A stretch of 64,000 nt of DNA from Pseudomonas wadenswilerensis. Lineage in GTDB: Bacteria; Pseudomonadota; Gammaproteobacteria; Pseudomonadales; Pseudomonadaceae. The notes beneath the pieces were generated by a model. The model was not told the DNA's origin, did no database searches, and saw only the letters and a list, made by a program, of their open reading frames with translations. Location: contig NZ_UIDD01000008.1 in NCBI RefSeq assembly GCF_900497695.1, positions 186,001 through 250,000 on the forward strand, read 5' to 3'. Position 1 is the first letter of the stretch; each line of letters begins with the position of its first letter. Position numbers and translations under genes: made by a program. Below, one piece after another: positions 51,096 to 60,347 of this stretch.

Positions 51096-51170
51096 TGGCA
51101 GGGGCGGCTGGATTCGAACCAACGCATGGCAGGATCAAAACCTGCTGCCTTACCGCTTGGCGACGCCCCT
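51096..51170 (-). tRNA. tRNA-Gln (anticodon UUG)
   Basis: 75-nt tRNA on the minus strand. The acceptor stem pairs AGGGGCG with CGCCCCT, with encoded GCCA end. The anticodon arm GCAGG-TTTTGAT-CCTGC puts TTG at positions 34-36, and the T-arm has GTTCGAATC. It is a single tRNA gene between the LysE gene and the carboxynorspermidine pair. Confidence 0.95.
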
Positions 51171-51361
51171 GTAGCTGTAGCGATGAGTGCGTGGCACTCG
51201 CTTGCGATGATGCAACGTGGTGCAACCTGGGAAGTTGCGGGCCTTCGCTGCCAGCCCCGTGAGGACCGTTGCAAGAATGGCTGGCAATTTATCAAACTTC
51301 GTTGTGCCTGGGAAGCCCCTGACTGCACAAATTGTTGTTAAAACAGCCACTTACTCTGAAT

Positions 51362-51384
51362 CGAGGCGCCAGATCGGCGCCTCG
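51362..51384. terminator. Hairpin after the carboxynorspermidine dehydrogenase gene
   Basis: CGAGGCGCC and GGCGCCTCG form a 9-bp stem with a 5-base loop, about 58 bases beyond the leftward stop at 51442. No long T-run follows, so it may be a processing or attenuation hairpin. Confidence 0.45.
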
Positions 51385-51441
51385 ACCGCTCACCGGGTAC
51401 ACCTAACCTGGTGCACCCGGTATTTTACCGCTGCGTGGAAC

Positions 51442-52677
51442 TCAGTTCCACGGACGGTCGCCGTTCTCGTCCTTGACCCGGGTCGGCAGGCCCATCACGT
51501 CCAGCGCCTTGAGGAACGGCTCGGCTGGCAGTTCCTCGACGTTGACCATGCGCTGCACGTCCCACTCGCCACGGGCAACCAGCAGCGCCGCGGCCACAGG
51601 CGGCACGCCTGCGGTGTAGGAAATGCCCTGGCTGTCGGTTTCGGCGTAAGCCTCTTCGTGATCCGCTACGTTGTAGATGAACACTTCGCGCGGCTGGCCG
51701 TCCTTGGTGCCTTTGACCAGGTCGCCGATGCAGGTCTTGCCGGTGTAACCCGGTGCCAGCGAGGCGGGGTCAGGCAGCACGGCCTTGACCACTTTCAACG
51801 GCACCACTTCCAGGCCTTCGGCGGTCTTGACCGGTTGCTCGGAGAGCAGGCCAAGGTTCTTCAGCACGGTGAACACGTTGATGTAGTGCTCGCCGAAGCT
51901 CATCCAGAAGCGCACGTTCGGCACGTCGAGGTTCTTCGACAGCGAGTGCACTTCGTCGTGGCCGGTCAGGTACAGGTTCTGCGAGCCGACTACCGGCAGG
52001 TCGTCGGTACGCTTGACTTCGAACATGGTGTTGCTGGTCCACTGGCTGTTCTGCCAGCTCCACACCTGCCCGGTGAACTCGCGGAAGTTGATTTCCGGGT
52101 CGAAGTTGGTGGCGAAATATTTGCCATGGGATCCGGCATTGACGTCGAGGATATCGATGGAGTCAATGCTGTCGAAATACTTTTGCTTGGCCAGGGCCGC
52201 ATAGGCGTTGACCACGCCCGGATCGAAGCCCACGCCAAGAATGGCGGTAACGTTCTTTTGTTGGCATTCCTCGAGGTGTTTCCACTCGTAGTTGCCATAC
52301 CAAGGCGGCGTCTCGCAGATCTTGCCCGGTTCTTCGTGAATGGCGGTGTCCAGGTAGGCCACGCCAGTATCGATGCAGGCACGCAGCACCGACATGTTGA
52401 GGAAAGCGGAACCGACGTTGATGACGATTTGCGATTCGGTTTCGCGGATCAGCGCTTTGGTCGCTTCGACGTCCAGCGCATTCAACGAGAAGGCTTTGAT
52501 CTCTGCAGGTTGCTTGAGGCTACCCTTGGCCTTGACGCTGTCGATGATGGCCTGGCATTTGGAGATGTTGCGCGACGCGATAGCAATACGACCGAGTTCG
52601 TCGTTGTGCTGCGCGCACTTGTGGGCCACCACCTTGGCGACACCTCCTGCACCAATGATAAGAACGTTCTTCTTCAA
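51442..52677 (-). CDS. Carboxynorspermidine/carboxyspermidine dehydrogenase (saccharopine dehydrogenase-like)
   Basis: 411-aa NADPH-dependent enzyme that condenses aspartate semialdehyde with a diamine (putrescine or diaminopropane) to make carboxy-(nor)spermidine. Starts with a Rossmann motif (VLIIGAGGVAKVVAHKCAQH), and has the family blocks SAFLNMSVLRACIDTGVAYLDTA, GVGFDPGVVNAYAALA and AGSHGKYFATNFDPEINFREFTG. The start is TTG at 52677 with AGGAG 9 bases upstream. The decarboxylase gene lies just upstream in the same direction (27 bases), so the two form an alternative polyamine operon. Confidence 0.92.
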   Translation of the reverse strand: MKKNVLIIGAGGVAKVVAHKCAQHNDELGRIAIASRNISKCQAIIDSVKAKGSLKQPAEIKAFSLNALDVEATKALIRETESQIVINVGSAFLNMSVLRACIDTGVAYLDTAIHEEPGKICETPPWYGNYEWKHLEECQQKNVTAILGVGFDPGVVNAYAALAKQKYFDSIDSIDILDVNAGSHGKYFATNFDPEINFREFTGQVWSWQNSQWTSNTMFEVKRTDDLPVVGSQNLYLTGHDEVHSLSKNLDVPNVRFWMSFGEHYINVFTVLKNLGLLSEQPVKTAEGLEVVPLKVVKAVLPDPASLAPGYTGKTCIGDLVKGTKDGQPREVFIYNVADHEEAYAETDSQGISYTAGVPPVAAALLVARGEWDVQRMVNVEELPAEPFLKALDVMGLPTRVKDENGDRPWN

Positions 52678-52704
52678 TTTCTCTTTCTCTCCTTTACTGC
52701 CAGC

Positions 52705-53802
52705 TTACGACAGGCTGGACAAGTAGTCTTCGAACCCGAATTCACGAACCAGCTCGACACTACCGTCGAGTTGTTTCACTACGATGGACGGCATTTTCAG
52801 GCCGTTGAACCAGTTTTTCTTGACCATGGTGTAACCCGCTGCGTCAACAAACGACAGCCGATCGCCGATGGCCAGCGGACGATCGAATTGGTATTCGCCG
52901 AAAATGTCGCCGGCAAGGCAGGATTTGCCGCATACCATGTAGGTGTGTTCGCCCTCGCTTGGCGCCAGCTTGGCGTTCAGGCGGTAGATCAGCAGGTCGA
53001 GCATGTGCGCTTCGATCGAGCTGTCGACCACGGCCAGGTGCTTGCCGTTATAGAGGGTGTCGAGCACGGTAACTTCCAGCGAGGCGCTCTGGGTGATCGC
53101 CGCTTCGCCCGGTTCCAGGTAAACCTGCACGCCGTACTTCTCGGAGAAGGCTTTCAGGCGCGCGCAGAAGGCATCGAGTGCGTAGCCTTCACCGGTAAAG
53201 TGGATGCCGCCGCCCAGGCTGACCCACTCGACCTTGTGCAGCAGATGGCCGAAGCGCTCTTCGATGGTGCCGAGCATCTGGTCGAACAGGCCGAAGTCGT
53301 CGTTCTCGCAGTTGTTGTGGAACATGAAGCCGGAGATCTTCTCGATGACGGCTTCGACCTTCACCGGGTCCCACTCGCCCAGCCGGCTGAACGGGCGCGC
53401 CGGGTCGGCCAGCAGGTAGTCGGAGCTGCTCACCTGCGGGTTGACGCGCAGGCCGCGGACCTTGCCTTCGGAGGCATCGGCAAAGCGCTGCAGCTGGCCG
53501 ATGGAGTTGAAGATGATCTTGTCGCAGTTGTCGAGCATCTCTTCGATTTCGTCGTCGGCCCAGGCCACGCTGTAGGCGTGGGTCTCGCCCTCGAACTTCT
53601 GGCGGCCAAGCTTGAGCTCGTACAGCGACGACGAGGTGGTGCCGTCCATGTACTGCTGCATCAGGTCGAACACCGACCAGGTGGCGAAGCACTTGAGTGC
53701 CAGCAGGGCCTTGGCCCCGGACTGCTCGCGCACGTAGGCGATCTTCTCCATGTTGCGCAGCAGCTTGGTTTTGTCGATGAGGTAGTACGGCGTTTTGATC
53801 AT
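52705..53802 (-). CDS. nspC: Carboxynorspermidine decarboxylase
   Basis: 365-aa PLP enzyme of fold III (alanine-racemase/DapDC-like) that decarboxylates carboxy(nor)spermidine to (nor)spermidine. The PLP lysine is Lys37 in KALLALKCFATWSVF; EPGEAAITQ binds substrate/PLP phosphate, and VCGKSCLAGDIFGE supplies the Cys-Asp of the adjoining subunit's active site. Start placed at MIKTPYYLID, matching the family N-terminus. First gene of the pair with the dehydrogenase. Confidence 0.93.
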   Translation of the reverse strand: MIKTPYYLIDKTKLLRNMEKIAYVREQSGAKALLALKCFATWSVFDLMQQYMDGTTSSSLYELKLGRQKFEGETHAYSVAWADDEIEEMLDNCDKIIFNSIGQLQRFADASEGKVRGLRVNPQVSSSDYLLADPARPFSRLGEWDPVKVEAVIEKISGFMFHNNCENDDFGLFDQMLGTIEERFGHLLHKVEWVSLGGGIHFTGEGYALDAFCARLKAFSEKYGVQVYLEPGEAAITQSASLEVTVLDTLYNGKHLAVVDSSIEAHMLDLLIYRLNAKLAPSEGEHTYMVCGKSCLAGDIFGEYQFDRPLAIGDRLSFVDAAGYTMVKKNWFNGLKMPSIVVKQLDGSVELVREFGFEDYLSSLS

Positions 53803-53907
53803 TTCGAGGCCCCCGGCCAGGCCGGCCAAAAAAAGGACACGCATTGTGCCTTCCCTTGCTCCAAGTCGAAAGAGCAAAAGCGCTTTTCCCTTGATCAGCG
53901 GTCAATT

Positions 53908-54540
53908 TCAGAGCAACCGAAGGTGGCCGACCCACTGTTCGACGAGCAAAACCGCGGCAATCAGGATCATCGCCAGCCCGGACACCCGGCTGACCACTTT
54001 CGCCGCTGCGGGCCGCGACTGCAGCACTGCCTGGGAGCCGAAGCCCACCAGCAGATAGACCACCGCGCAACTGAAGGCATGGACCAGGCCCAGGGTGACG
54101 ATCTGCACCGGCACCGACCAGGCGGCCATGGCGTCGGTGAATTGCGGCAGCAAGGCCACGAACAGCAGGAAGACCTTGGGGTTGAGGCCGCTGACGCAGG
54201 CACCTTTGAATGCCCAGCGCGCCCAGTAGGCCGACGCCTGCGCCTGTCCGGCGTGTGGAACCGAAGGATGGATGAGCATGTTGACGCCCAGCCACAGCAG
54301 ATAAGCCGAGCCCGCCACGGTCAGCAGCGTGAGGGCCATGGGGGTGCTCGCCACCAGCCCGCCTACCCCGGCAGCCACCACCAGGGTTGCCGCCAGGTGC
54401 CCGAGCAATAGCCCGGTCACGGCGGGCACGACCACTCGGCCGCGCAGGCCGGCGGAAATGGCATAGGCCCAGTCCACCCCCGGGGTGATCACGAACAACA
54501 ACGACACCGCCCAGAAGGCGGCCAGCATGTTCAAGGTCAT
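53908..54540 (-). CDS. LysE/RhtB family translocator (second)
   Basis: 210-aa six-helix exporter. The signature near the N-terminus reads LLFVITPGVDWAYAISAGLRGRVVVPAVTGLLLGHL; SGLNPKVFLLFVALLPQF is the mid-protein motif. It diverges from an Lrp/AsnC regulator with a shared promoter region of about 155 bases, the standard pair for amino-acid-responsive export. It differs strongly from the LysE protein at 50353. Confidence 0.93.
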   Translation of the reverse strand: MTLNMLAAFWAVSLLFVITPGVDWAYAISAGLRGRVVVPAVTGLLLGHLAATLVVAAGVGGLVASTPMALTLLTVAGSAYLLWLGVNMLIHPSVPHAGQAQASAYWARWAFKGACVSGLNPKVFLLFVALLPQFTDAMAAWSVPVQIVTLGLVHAFSCAVVYLLVGFGSQAVLQSRPAAAKVVSRVSGLAMILIAAVLLVEQWVGHLRLL

Positions 54541-54694
54541 GGCCGCACCGCCGCATGCTGTGCCTGGAAGTTTCTTGCCTGCATCGCTCTACCTCGTCGC
54601 AAATCTGGAGTTCGCAGGGAGATTAGAGAAAAGCTGATAGGATTATCTTTCGAATATTCCAGAACTACTGGCCAATATAGAAAGGTTCTTCCAC

Positions 54695-55147
54695 ATGGAC
54701 AGGATTGACCGCAATATTCTTGCGCAACTGCAGAACGACGGGCGCCTGTCGGTGACCGAACTGGCCGAACGGGTGGGTTTGAGCCTGTCGCCCTGCCACC
54801 GGCGGGTGCGTGCCCTGGAGCAATCCGGGGTGATCCAGGGCTACCGCGCACAACTGGCGCCGGGTGCCCTGGGGCTGAACTTCTCGGCAATGGTGTTCGT
54901 GACCTTGCGCGAAGGTGATCGCCCGGCGGTGAGCGCCTTTGAAGCGGCGCTGCAGGAGATACCCCAGATCGTCGAGGCGCAGCGGCTGTTTGGTGATCCG
55001 GACTATCTGCTGCAGGTGGTCACCCGCGACCTGCCAGCCTTCCAGCAACTGTACGATGAGCGGCTGTCGGCACTGCCCAATGTGCAGCGCCTGACCTCGA
55101 CCCTGGTGATGAAGCGGGTTATCGAGAACCGCTCGTTGCCGATGTGA
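54695..55147 (+). CDS. Lrp/AsnC family transcriptional regulator
   Basis: 150-aa regulator: N-terminal helix-turn-helix (MDRIDRNILAQLQNDGRLSV TELAERVGLSLSPCHRRVRALE) and a C-terminal RAM amino-acid-binding domain (FVTLREGDRPAVSAFEAALQEIPQIVEAQRLFGDPDYLLQVVT). Divergent from the LysE exporter gene, which it probably activates when its effector amino acid accumulates. Confidence 0.94.
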   Translation: MDRIDRNILAQLQNDGRLSVTELAERVGLSLSPCHRRVRALEQSGVIQGYRAQLAPGALGLNFSAMVFVTLREGDRPAVSAFEAALQEIPQIVEAQRLFGDPDYLLQVVTRDLPAFQQLYDERLSALPNVQRLTSTLVMKRVIENRSLPM

Positions 55148-55433
55148 GCCGCGCGCACAATTGTTCTAAAGCCAGCCGCACAAACGCGCTATGGTCGGGC
55201 TTGCCCCCCTCACCGCCCGGAGCCCGCCGTGCCCAGCCAGCACTGGATCGCTCTCGCCCAGGCTTCCAGACTCAAACGACGCCAGCACGGTACTGAAAAC
55301 CTTCTACGCTGCAAGACAAGATCCAGCCTGAATGACGGCGGCGCTGCAATGCGCTAACGCAAACTGAAAGAGGTACTGCCCCTGACCTGATGTTCTAACA
55401 ACAACGTTGGCTAAGCCACGAAGGATCGAAGAA

Positions 55434-57269
55434 ATGACAATGAAGTCTGTGTTGGCAGCGGTCAGCATCGGAGTCGGGTGCCTGGCTTCGACAGGTGCCC
55501 AGGCCGATGAGGCCATTCTGGACCAAAACTGGAGCACCAAGGATCTTGCGCTCTGGCAGAACACCTCCCAGGGCTCGCGCCTGGTGCCCTTGAGCTGGTT
55601 GATGGCGCTGGAGGTCGCAGGCACGCGGAAGGCGTTCCTCTCCGAAGACAACATCAAGGCGTACGGTTATACGCCCCACCTTCTGCCCTTCAATGGTTCC
55701 ACCTTCCGACTGCCTCGCGGTTTCGTCATCGATCAGGGCGACGACAGGACCCTGACCTTTTCCCGCCTGCGCTGGTACGCCAATCAACGGGACCAGGAGC
55801 CCTGGGTAGGCATGAACTGCTCGGCGTGCCACACCGCCAATATTTCCCATGGTGACAATACCTGGGTGATACAGGGTGCCCCCACCAATGCGGATTTCCA
55901 GAAATTCCTCGATGCCTTTCGAGAAGCACTGTTTGCGACCGCCGAAAACGAAGAATCATTCGACCGCTTTGCACGAAACGTCTTGAAAGATGCCTACACA
56001 CCGGCCAATCGACTGCAACTGCACACGGCGCTCAACAGCCTGGGTCAGTTCCTCAAGACCAGCGCCTCACTCAACGCTACCAACCTGGAGTATGGCCCCG
56101 GCCGCGTCGATGCAGTGGGGCATATTCTCAACCGGGTGGCGCAACTCAATGGCGCCATCGCTCAGACCCCCAACCCTTCGGATGCACCGGTGAGCTACCC
56201 GTTCCTGTGGAATACCCCTCAGCACAATGTGGTGCAGTGGAACGGCGTGGCCCCGAACAAGCGCCTGGGCAAGAACGGCCTGGACATCGGCGCCCTGGCC
56301 CGTAACGCTTCGGAAGTGGTCGGCGTGTTCGGTGATGTGGCGATGCAGCATGCCCCGCTGCTCAAGGGATTTGCTTCAAGCGTGCGCGTTCAGAACCTTG
56401 ACCACCTTGAGCGAACCATTCAGAAACTCAAGCCGCCAAAATGGCCGGAACAACTGGGGAAAATCGACCCGGTGAAAGTCAGCCGAGGCGCTGCACTGTT
56501 CGCCAACAATTGTTCGAGCTGCCATCTACCGCTGGCGCGCAACGACCTGACCACACCGATCCAGGCACAGATGACGCGCATTGCTGCGCAGGAAACGCCC
56601 CAGACCATCGCAACCGATCCCTGGATGGCGTGCAATGCCGTACAGTTCAGCAGTGCCCCCGGCAACCTTCTAGGCGAACACCTCAATGCAGACCGCGGCC
56701 ATATCGACCATGGCTCGTCGCTGGTCACTCAACTAGGGGTCGCTGCCCGGGAAATACTGTTGAACCAGAAGAGCGAAATTATCGACCTGGCGTTGCGTGG
56801 GGTCTTTCATGTCGACCCCCTGGTGGAACTGGAAGTCAGCAAAGACAAGCAACTGAGCATGATGAAAACACTGCTCCCGCCGCATAAAGCCTATCGACTC
56901 GAGCAATGTTATGCGCTGGCCAAGAAGAACACGGTGGAGAAAGGCAAAACAGTCCAGAAATACCCGCTGGCCTATAAAGCCCGTCCATTGACTGGCATCT
57001 GGGCAACCGCGCCCTACCTGCACAACGGCTCGGTACCCACGCTTTACGACCTGCTGCTGCCGGCAGAGCAACGTCCCTCGCGCTTCAAGATGGGCTCGAC
57101 CCAGTTCGATCCGGAAAAAGTCGGATTTATCGATGCCTTCGGGCCCGGCAGTCAATTTACCTACGACACGTCCTTGCCCGGTAACTTCAACTTCGGCCAC
57201 GACTACGGCGCATCGTCCTTCACCGATGCCGACCGTTATGCCTTGGTCGAATACATGAAAACCCTCTAG
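55434..57269 (+). CDS. RoxA-like dihaem c-type cytochrome (peroxidase/oxygenase superfamily)
   Basis: 611-aa periplasmic dihaem protein with a signal peptide (SVLAAVSIGVGCLASTGAQA). Haem sites are CSACH at residues 129-133 and CSSCH at 360-364. Sequence around them follows the rubber-oxygenase RoxA/RoxB pattern rather than classic BCCP: QNTSQGSRLVPLSWLMALE near the N-terminus, HTANISHGDNTWVIQGAPTN, and VSYPFLWNTPQHNVVQWNGVAPN between the haems, then LTGIWATAPYLHNGSVPTLYDLLLP. Known relatives cleave polyisoprene or act as di-haem oxygenases, but many Pseudomonas homologues are uncharacterised. AAGGA lies 8 bases before the ATG. Stands alone. Confidence 0.82.
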   Translation: MTMKSVLAAVSIGVGCLASTGAQADEAILDQNWSTKDLALWQNTSQGSRLVPLSWLMALEVAGTRKAFLSEDNIKAYGYTPHLLPFNGSTFRLPRGFVIDQGDDRTLTFSRLRWYANQRDQEPWVGMNCSACHTANISHGDNTWVIQGAPTNADFQKFLDAFREALFATAENEESFDRFARNVLKDAYTPANRLQLHTALNSLGQFLKTSASLNATNLEYGPGRVDAVGHILNRVAQLNGAIAQTPNPSDAPVSYPFLWNTPQHNVVQWNGVAPNKRLGKNGLDIGALARNASEVVGVFGDVAMQHAPLLKGFASSVRVQNLDHLERTIQKLKPPKWPEQLGKIDPVKVSRGAALFANNCSSCHLPLARNDLTTPIQAQMTRIAAQETPQTIATDPWMACNAVQFSSAPGNLLGEHLNADRGHIDHGSSLVTQLGVAAREILLNQKSEIIDLALRGVFHVDPLVELEVSKDKQLSMMKTLLPPHKAYRLEQCYALAKKNTVEKGKTVQKYPLAYKARPLTGIWATAPYLHNGSVPTLYDLLLPAEQRPSRFKMGSTQFDPEKVGFIDAFGPGSQFTYDTSLPGNFNFGHDYGASSFTDADRYALVEYMKTL

Positions 57270-57279
57270 CCCGGTGGAT

Positions 57280-57300
57280 GGCGGGGCCTTGCGCCCCGCC
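57280..57300. terminator. Bidirectional terminator between cytochrome and gltS
   Basis: GGCGGGGC and GCCCCGCC form an 8-bp stem with a 5-base loop between the convergent stops at 57269 and 57309. Confidence 0.6.
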
Positions 57301-57308
57301 TCGCCCCA

Positions 57309-58517
57309 TCAGCTGAACGCGTTGATGAACCAGGTAATCAACGGCAACGCGACGATGTCGATCAGCACCGCACCACACAGCGGCACGATGATGAAGGCCT
57401 TGTAGGAGAACACCTTGTAGTGGTCGCAGATGGCGCCCATGTTGGCCACCGCGTTCGGTGTAGCGCCCAGGCCATGGCCCATGTAGCCGGCGCACAGCAC
57501 CGCCGCATCGTAATTGCCGCCGAACAGGCGAAACAGCACGAAGATGCACAGCAGCACCATGATCAGCACCTGCACCACCAGGATCACCAGCAGCGGCAAG
57601 CCCAGTTGCTCCAGCTCCCAGAACTTCAGGCTCATCATCGCCATGGTCAGGAACATCCCCAGGCTGATGTCGCCCAGGGTGCTGACGGCGTTGTCGGGGA
57701 TCTCGATCAGCCGTGCGCGGTCGTTGAAGTTGCGCGCCAGAATGGCAACGAACATGGCGCCGACATACACCGGCAGAACAATCCCCAGGTGCGCCTTCAA
57801 GGCATCGCCAATCCAGAAACCGAGCACCATGATCACCAGCATGCAGGTCAGCAGGCGCAGCAGCACCGGCGCATCGAGGCTGACCACAGGGGTTTCGTTG
57901 GCTTTTTCCAGGGCTTGCAGGGCATCGGCCTTGTCCGCCTGAACCACCAGTTTCTTGCGCTCGATCAGGTAGCGCGCCACCGGGCTGCCGAGCAGGCCAC
58001 CGGCAACCATGCCGAAGGTCGCCGAGGCCAGCGCTGCGGTGGTGGCGCCGACAGTGCCGAGGCTCTCGGCGATCGGACCAAACGCTGCGGCCGCACCAAA
58101 GCCGCCTTCCAGCGACACCGCACCGGCCATGATCCCCAGCAACGGGTCGATGCCCAGTGCCTTGGCCATGCCCACGCCGACCAGGTTCTGCACCAGCGCC
58201 AGGGCCCAGCAGGCGCCGAGGTAGACGAACAGGATCTTGCCGCCCTGGCGCAGCAAGCCAAGGCTGCCCCCCAGGCCCACGGTGGTGAAGAACGCCACCA
58301 TCAGCGGCGTTTGCATGGCGGTGTCGAGCTTGATGTCCAGCCACTGCTGGTCACGCAGCAGCCACACCACCAGGGCGAAGCCAAAGCCGCCGATGACCGG
58401 GGCCGGGACACAGAGTTGGCGCAGCCAGTAGCTGTGCTTTTTCAGTTGTGCGCCCATCGCCAGCAGCAATAGCGCCAGGGCGACGGTGGTCAGAGCATCG
58501 AGTTGCAGGGTCAGCAT
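57309..58517 (-). CDS. gltS: Sodium/glutamate symporter
   Basis: 402-aa Na+-dependent glutamate carrier of the ESS family, with about ten helices in two inverted halves and reentrant Gly/Ser-rich loops (AGAVSLEGGFGAAAAFGPIAESLG and CAGYMGHGLGATPNAVANM). It would take up glutamate, the product of the formimidoylglutamase encoded just upstream. ATG 58517 was preferred over GTG 58526 for RBS spacing (AAGAAGAG). It is in line with the hutG-like and IclR genes. Confidence 0.92.
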   Translation of the reverse strand: MLTLQLDALTTVALALLLLAMGAQLKKHSYWLRQLCVPAPVIGGFGFALVVWLLRDQQWLDIKLDTAMQTPLMVAFFTTVGLGGSLGLLRQGGKILFVYLGACWALALVQNLVGVGMAKALGIDPLLGIMAGAVSLEGGFGAAAAFGPIAESLGTVGATTAALASATFGMVAGGLLGSPVARYLIERKKLVVQADKADALQALEKANETPVVSLDAPVLLRLLTCMLVIMVLGFWIGDALKAHLGIVLPVYVGAMFVAILARNFNDRARLIEIPDNAVSTLGDISLGMFLTMAMMSLKFWELEQLGLPLLVILVVQVLIMVLLCIFVLFRLFGGNYDAAVLCAGYMGHGLGATPNAVANMGAICDHYKVFSYKAFIIVPLCGAVLIDIVALPLITWFINAFS

Positions 58518-58561
58518 GGTTAACACTCTTCTTTTTATAGTTGGATCAGGGGGTAAGGGTT

Positions 58562-59500
58562 TCAGTCGACCAGGCTGGCCAACAGCCGCGCACCTATGCG
58601 CGCCGTTCGCTGGTCCTGGTCGAGGCCAGGGTTGAGTTCCGCGATATCGGCCATGCGCAACTTGCCGCTCGCTTTGGCGCGGCGGGCCAGGTGCTCGACC
58701 ACCATCAACTCGACACCATGGGCCGAAGGCGCACTGACGCCAGGCGCCTGGCTTGCCGGTAGCACGTCCAGGCAGAGGGTCAGGTACAGGTGGTCGATGC
58801 CACTGAGGAAGTCATCGACAAAGGCTTCGAGAGCGGCGATGTTCCACGGCTGCATCTGCCGATCAAGGCGATAGCGCACGTTCAGGCGCCGGGCCTGGTC
58901 GAACAGCGCCTGGGTATTGTTCAACTCGCTCACGCCCAGGCAGCAATACTCAAAGGCCATGCCCGCCTGCTGGCAGTACTCGGCGATCTGCCGGAACGGC
59001 GTGCCGGAACTGCTCTGGGCGCTATGGCGCAAGTCGAAGTGCGCATCGAAATTGACGATGCCGATGCGCGGGCGCTGTTCGTGCCGTCGCAGATGTCCGG
59101 CCAGGCCAAGAAAACTGGCGTAGGCGATTTCGTGCCCGCCGCCCAGGCCCAATGGCAGATGCCCTTGATCAAGCAGTTGCGTCACTCGCTTGGCATAGGC
59201 CTGCTGGGCGCCTTCCAGATCGCTGCCGAGGCAGACGAAGTCGCCGCTGTCATACACCGGACGCTGGCCGCGCCAGGCCAGGTTAGCCAATGCCTTGCGT
59301 AGGGCCGGTGGCCCCTGGCGCGCACCGCTGCGGCCCTGGTTACGGATGACACCTTCATCACAGGCCAGGCCCACCAGGGCGTTGCCTGCCGGTTGATCGT
59401 CAGCCCAGGGCCGCACCCATTGGTGCCAGCGCAATGCCGACGCACCTTCCGCGGCATCGACGCGACCCTGCCATAGCGGCAGTGCGGTATTGCTGTTCAT
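58562..59500 (-). CDS. hutG: Formimidoylglutamase (ureohydrolase family)
   Basis: 312-aa arginase-fold enzyme expected to hydrolyse N-formimidoyl-glutamate to glutamate and formamide. Manganese-binding blocks: [16 protein letters not shown] and LTLCLDVLP, followed by the formimidoylglutamase hallmark [16 protein letters not shown]. The usual first Asp of the last metal block (arginase SxDxD) is Cys here. Other hut genes are not adjacent. hutG is also used in Pseudomonas for a formylglutamate deformylase, so the symbol is tentative. Sits between the IclR regulator and gltS, a layout that couples production and uptake of glutamate-type compounds. Confidence 0.82.
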   Translation of the reverse strand: MNSNTALPLWQGRVDAAEGASALRWHQWVRPWADDQPAGNALVGLACDEGVIRNQGRSGARQGPPALRKALANLAWRGQRPVYDSGDFVCLGSDLEGAQQAYAKRVTQLLDQGHLPLGLGGGHEIAYASFLGLAGHLRRHEQRPRIGIVNFDAHFDLRHSAQSSSGTPFRQIAEYCQQAGMAFEYCCLGVSELNNTQALFDQARRLNVRYRLDRQMQPWNIAALEAFVDDFLSGIDHLYLTLCLDVLPASQAPGVSAPSAHGVELMVVEHLARRAKASGKLRMADIAELNPGLDQDQRTARIGARLLASLVD

Positions 59501-59519
59501 GCGGGGTACTCCAGTAGAT

Positions 59520-60245
59520 TCAGTCCAGCCGCGCACCGATGCGCAGGGCGACCTCACAGGTCCAGCGGGTCAGGCGCTCGCTGTTCTGCCGGGCTCGAAT
59601 GGCCGGGGCCATCAGGCTGATTGCGCCGTGCAGGCGGTTGCGGCTGTCGAGCACCGGAGCACTGACGCCCCAGATGCCGTCGTCGATTTCACCGAGGCTG
59701 ATGGCATAACCCTGGTCACGGATCTGCACGAAGCTCTGGCGGTAACTGTCCAGTGCTTCAGCCTCCAGGCCCTGTTCCTCGAGAATGGCCAGGCTGCGCG
59801 CCGGCTCCATGTGCGCCAGCAACACCCGCGCCGAAGCGCCGACCCGCAACGGTTGGGCCAGGCCCTTCTGGTAACAGCAGCGCAGCGGCTGCGGACTGTC
59901 GATCAGTTCGATACAGATGGCCTGGCCGTTACTGGGCACCATCAGTGCCACGCTTTCCTGGCTGAGTTCGGCCAGGCGCCTGAGCTCGGGCTTGGCCAGC
60001 GACACCAGCAGCGCCTCACGGTCGAATTTCTTCGCCAGCTGCAGGCAGGCCGGGCCCGGCAGATAGCGGCCATGACCGTTGTCCTCGGCCAGCCCCCAGC
60101 GCAGCAGGGTCTTCAGGTGCCGATAGGTACTGCTCAGGGGCTGGTCCAGTTGCAGGCTCAGCTCCTTGGCCGACACGGCCTCGTTGGCCTGGCCGAGGGC
60201 AACGAGGATTTGCAGCAGGCGATCGGTGGGCGCGGTGTAGGTCAT
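59520..60245 (-). CDS. IclR-family transcriptional regulator
   Basis: 241-aa regulator: N-terminal winged helix ([45 protein letters not shown]) and an IclR ligand domain ([33 protein letters not shown] ... [22 protein letters not shown]). First gene of the leftward IclR-hutG-gltS cluster; only 19 bases to the next gene. A TTCCCA-N5-TGGGAA palindrome upstream is a likely binding site, implying autoregulation. Confidence 0.93.
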   Translation of the reverse strand: MTYTAPTDRLLQILVALGQANEAVSAKELSLQLDQPLSSTYRHLKTLLRWGLAEDNGHGRYLPGPACLQLAKKFDREALLVSLAKPELRRLAELSQESVALMVPSNGQAICIELIDSPQPLRCCYQKGLAQPLRVGASARVLLAHMEPARSLAILEEQGLEAEALDSYRQSFVQIRDQGYAISLGEIDDGIWGVSAPVLDSRNRLHGAISLMAPAIRARQNSERLTRWTCEVALRIGARLD

Positions 60246-60297
60246 ATGTGCTCCTTGTCGCCATGGTGCACAGTCTTTCTCAATAGGTGAAACTCGA

Positions 60298-60314
60298 TTC
60301 CCATTGAGTGGGAA
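60298..60314. promoter_or_regulatory. Candidate IclR operator
   Basis: Perfect inverted repeat TTCCCA TTGAG TGGGAA, 53 bases upstream of the IclR gene start. Arm sequence and spacing are of the kind bound by IclR-family dimers (TTCC...GGAA type). Inferred by position and symmetry only. Confidence 0.45.
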
Positions 60315-60347
60315 ATGCCCTACTTATAGAGGCTGAGCCGCCGTTTG

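Noticed and set aside
51096..51170. tRNA-Gln as an integration site for the toxin locus
   Set aside because: The toxin locus lies 6 kb away on the other side of gcd/oprB, and no tRNA 3'-end repeat or integrase is visible.
51217..54411. 1064-codon plus-strand frame across the carboxynorspermidine genes
   Set aside because: Antisense shadow of two well-defined genes; no RBS, no domains, low-complexity His/Gln/Val content.
55228..55360. Short frame starting GTGCCCAGCCAGCACTGG after the Lrp gene
   Set aside because: Reads PSQHWIALAQASRLKRRQHG then loses character and stops; could be a gene scrap but the evidence is too thin to annotate.
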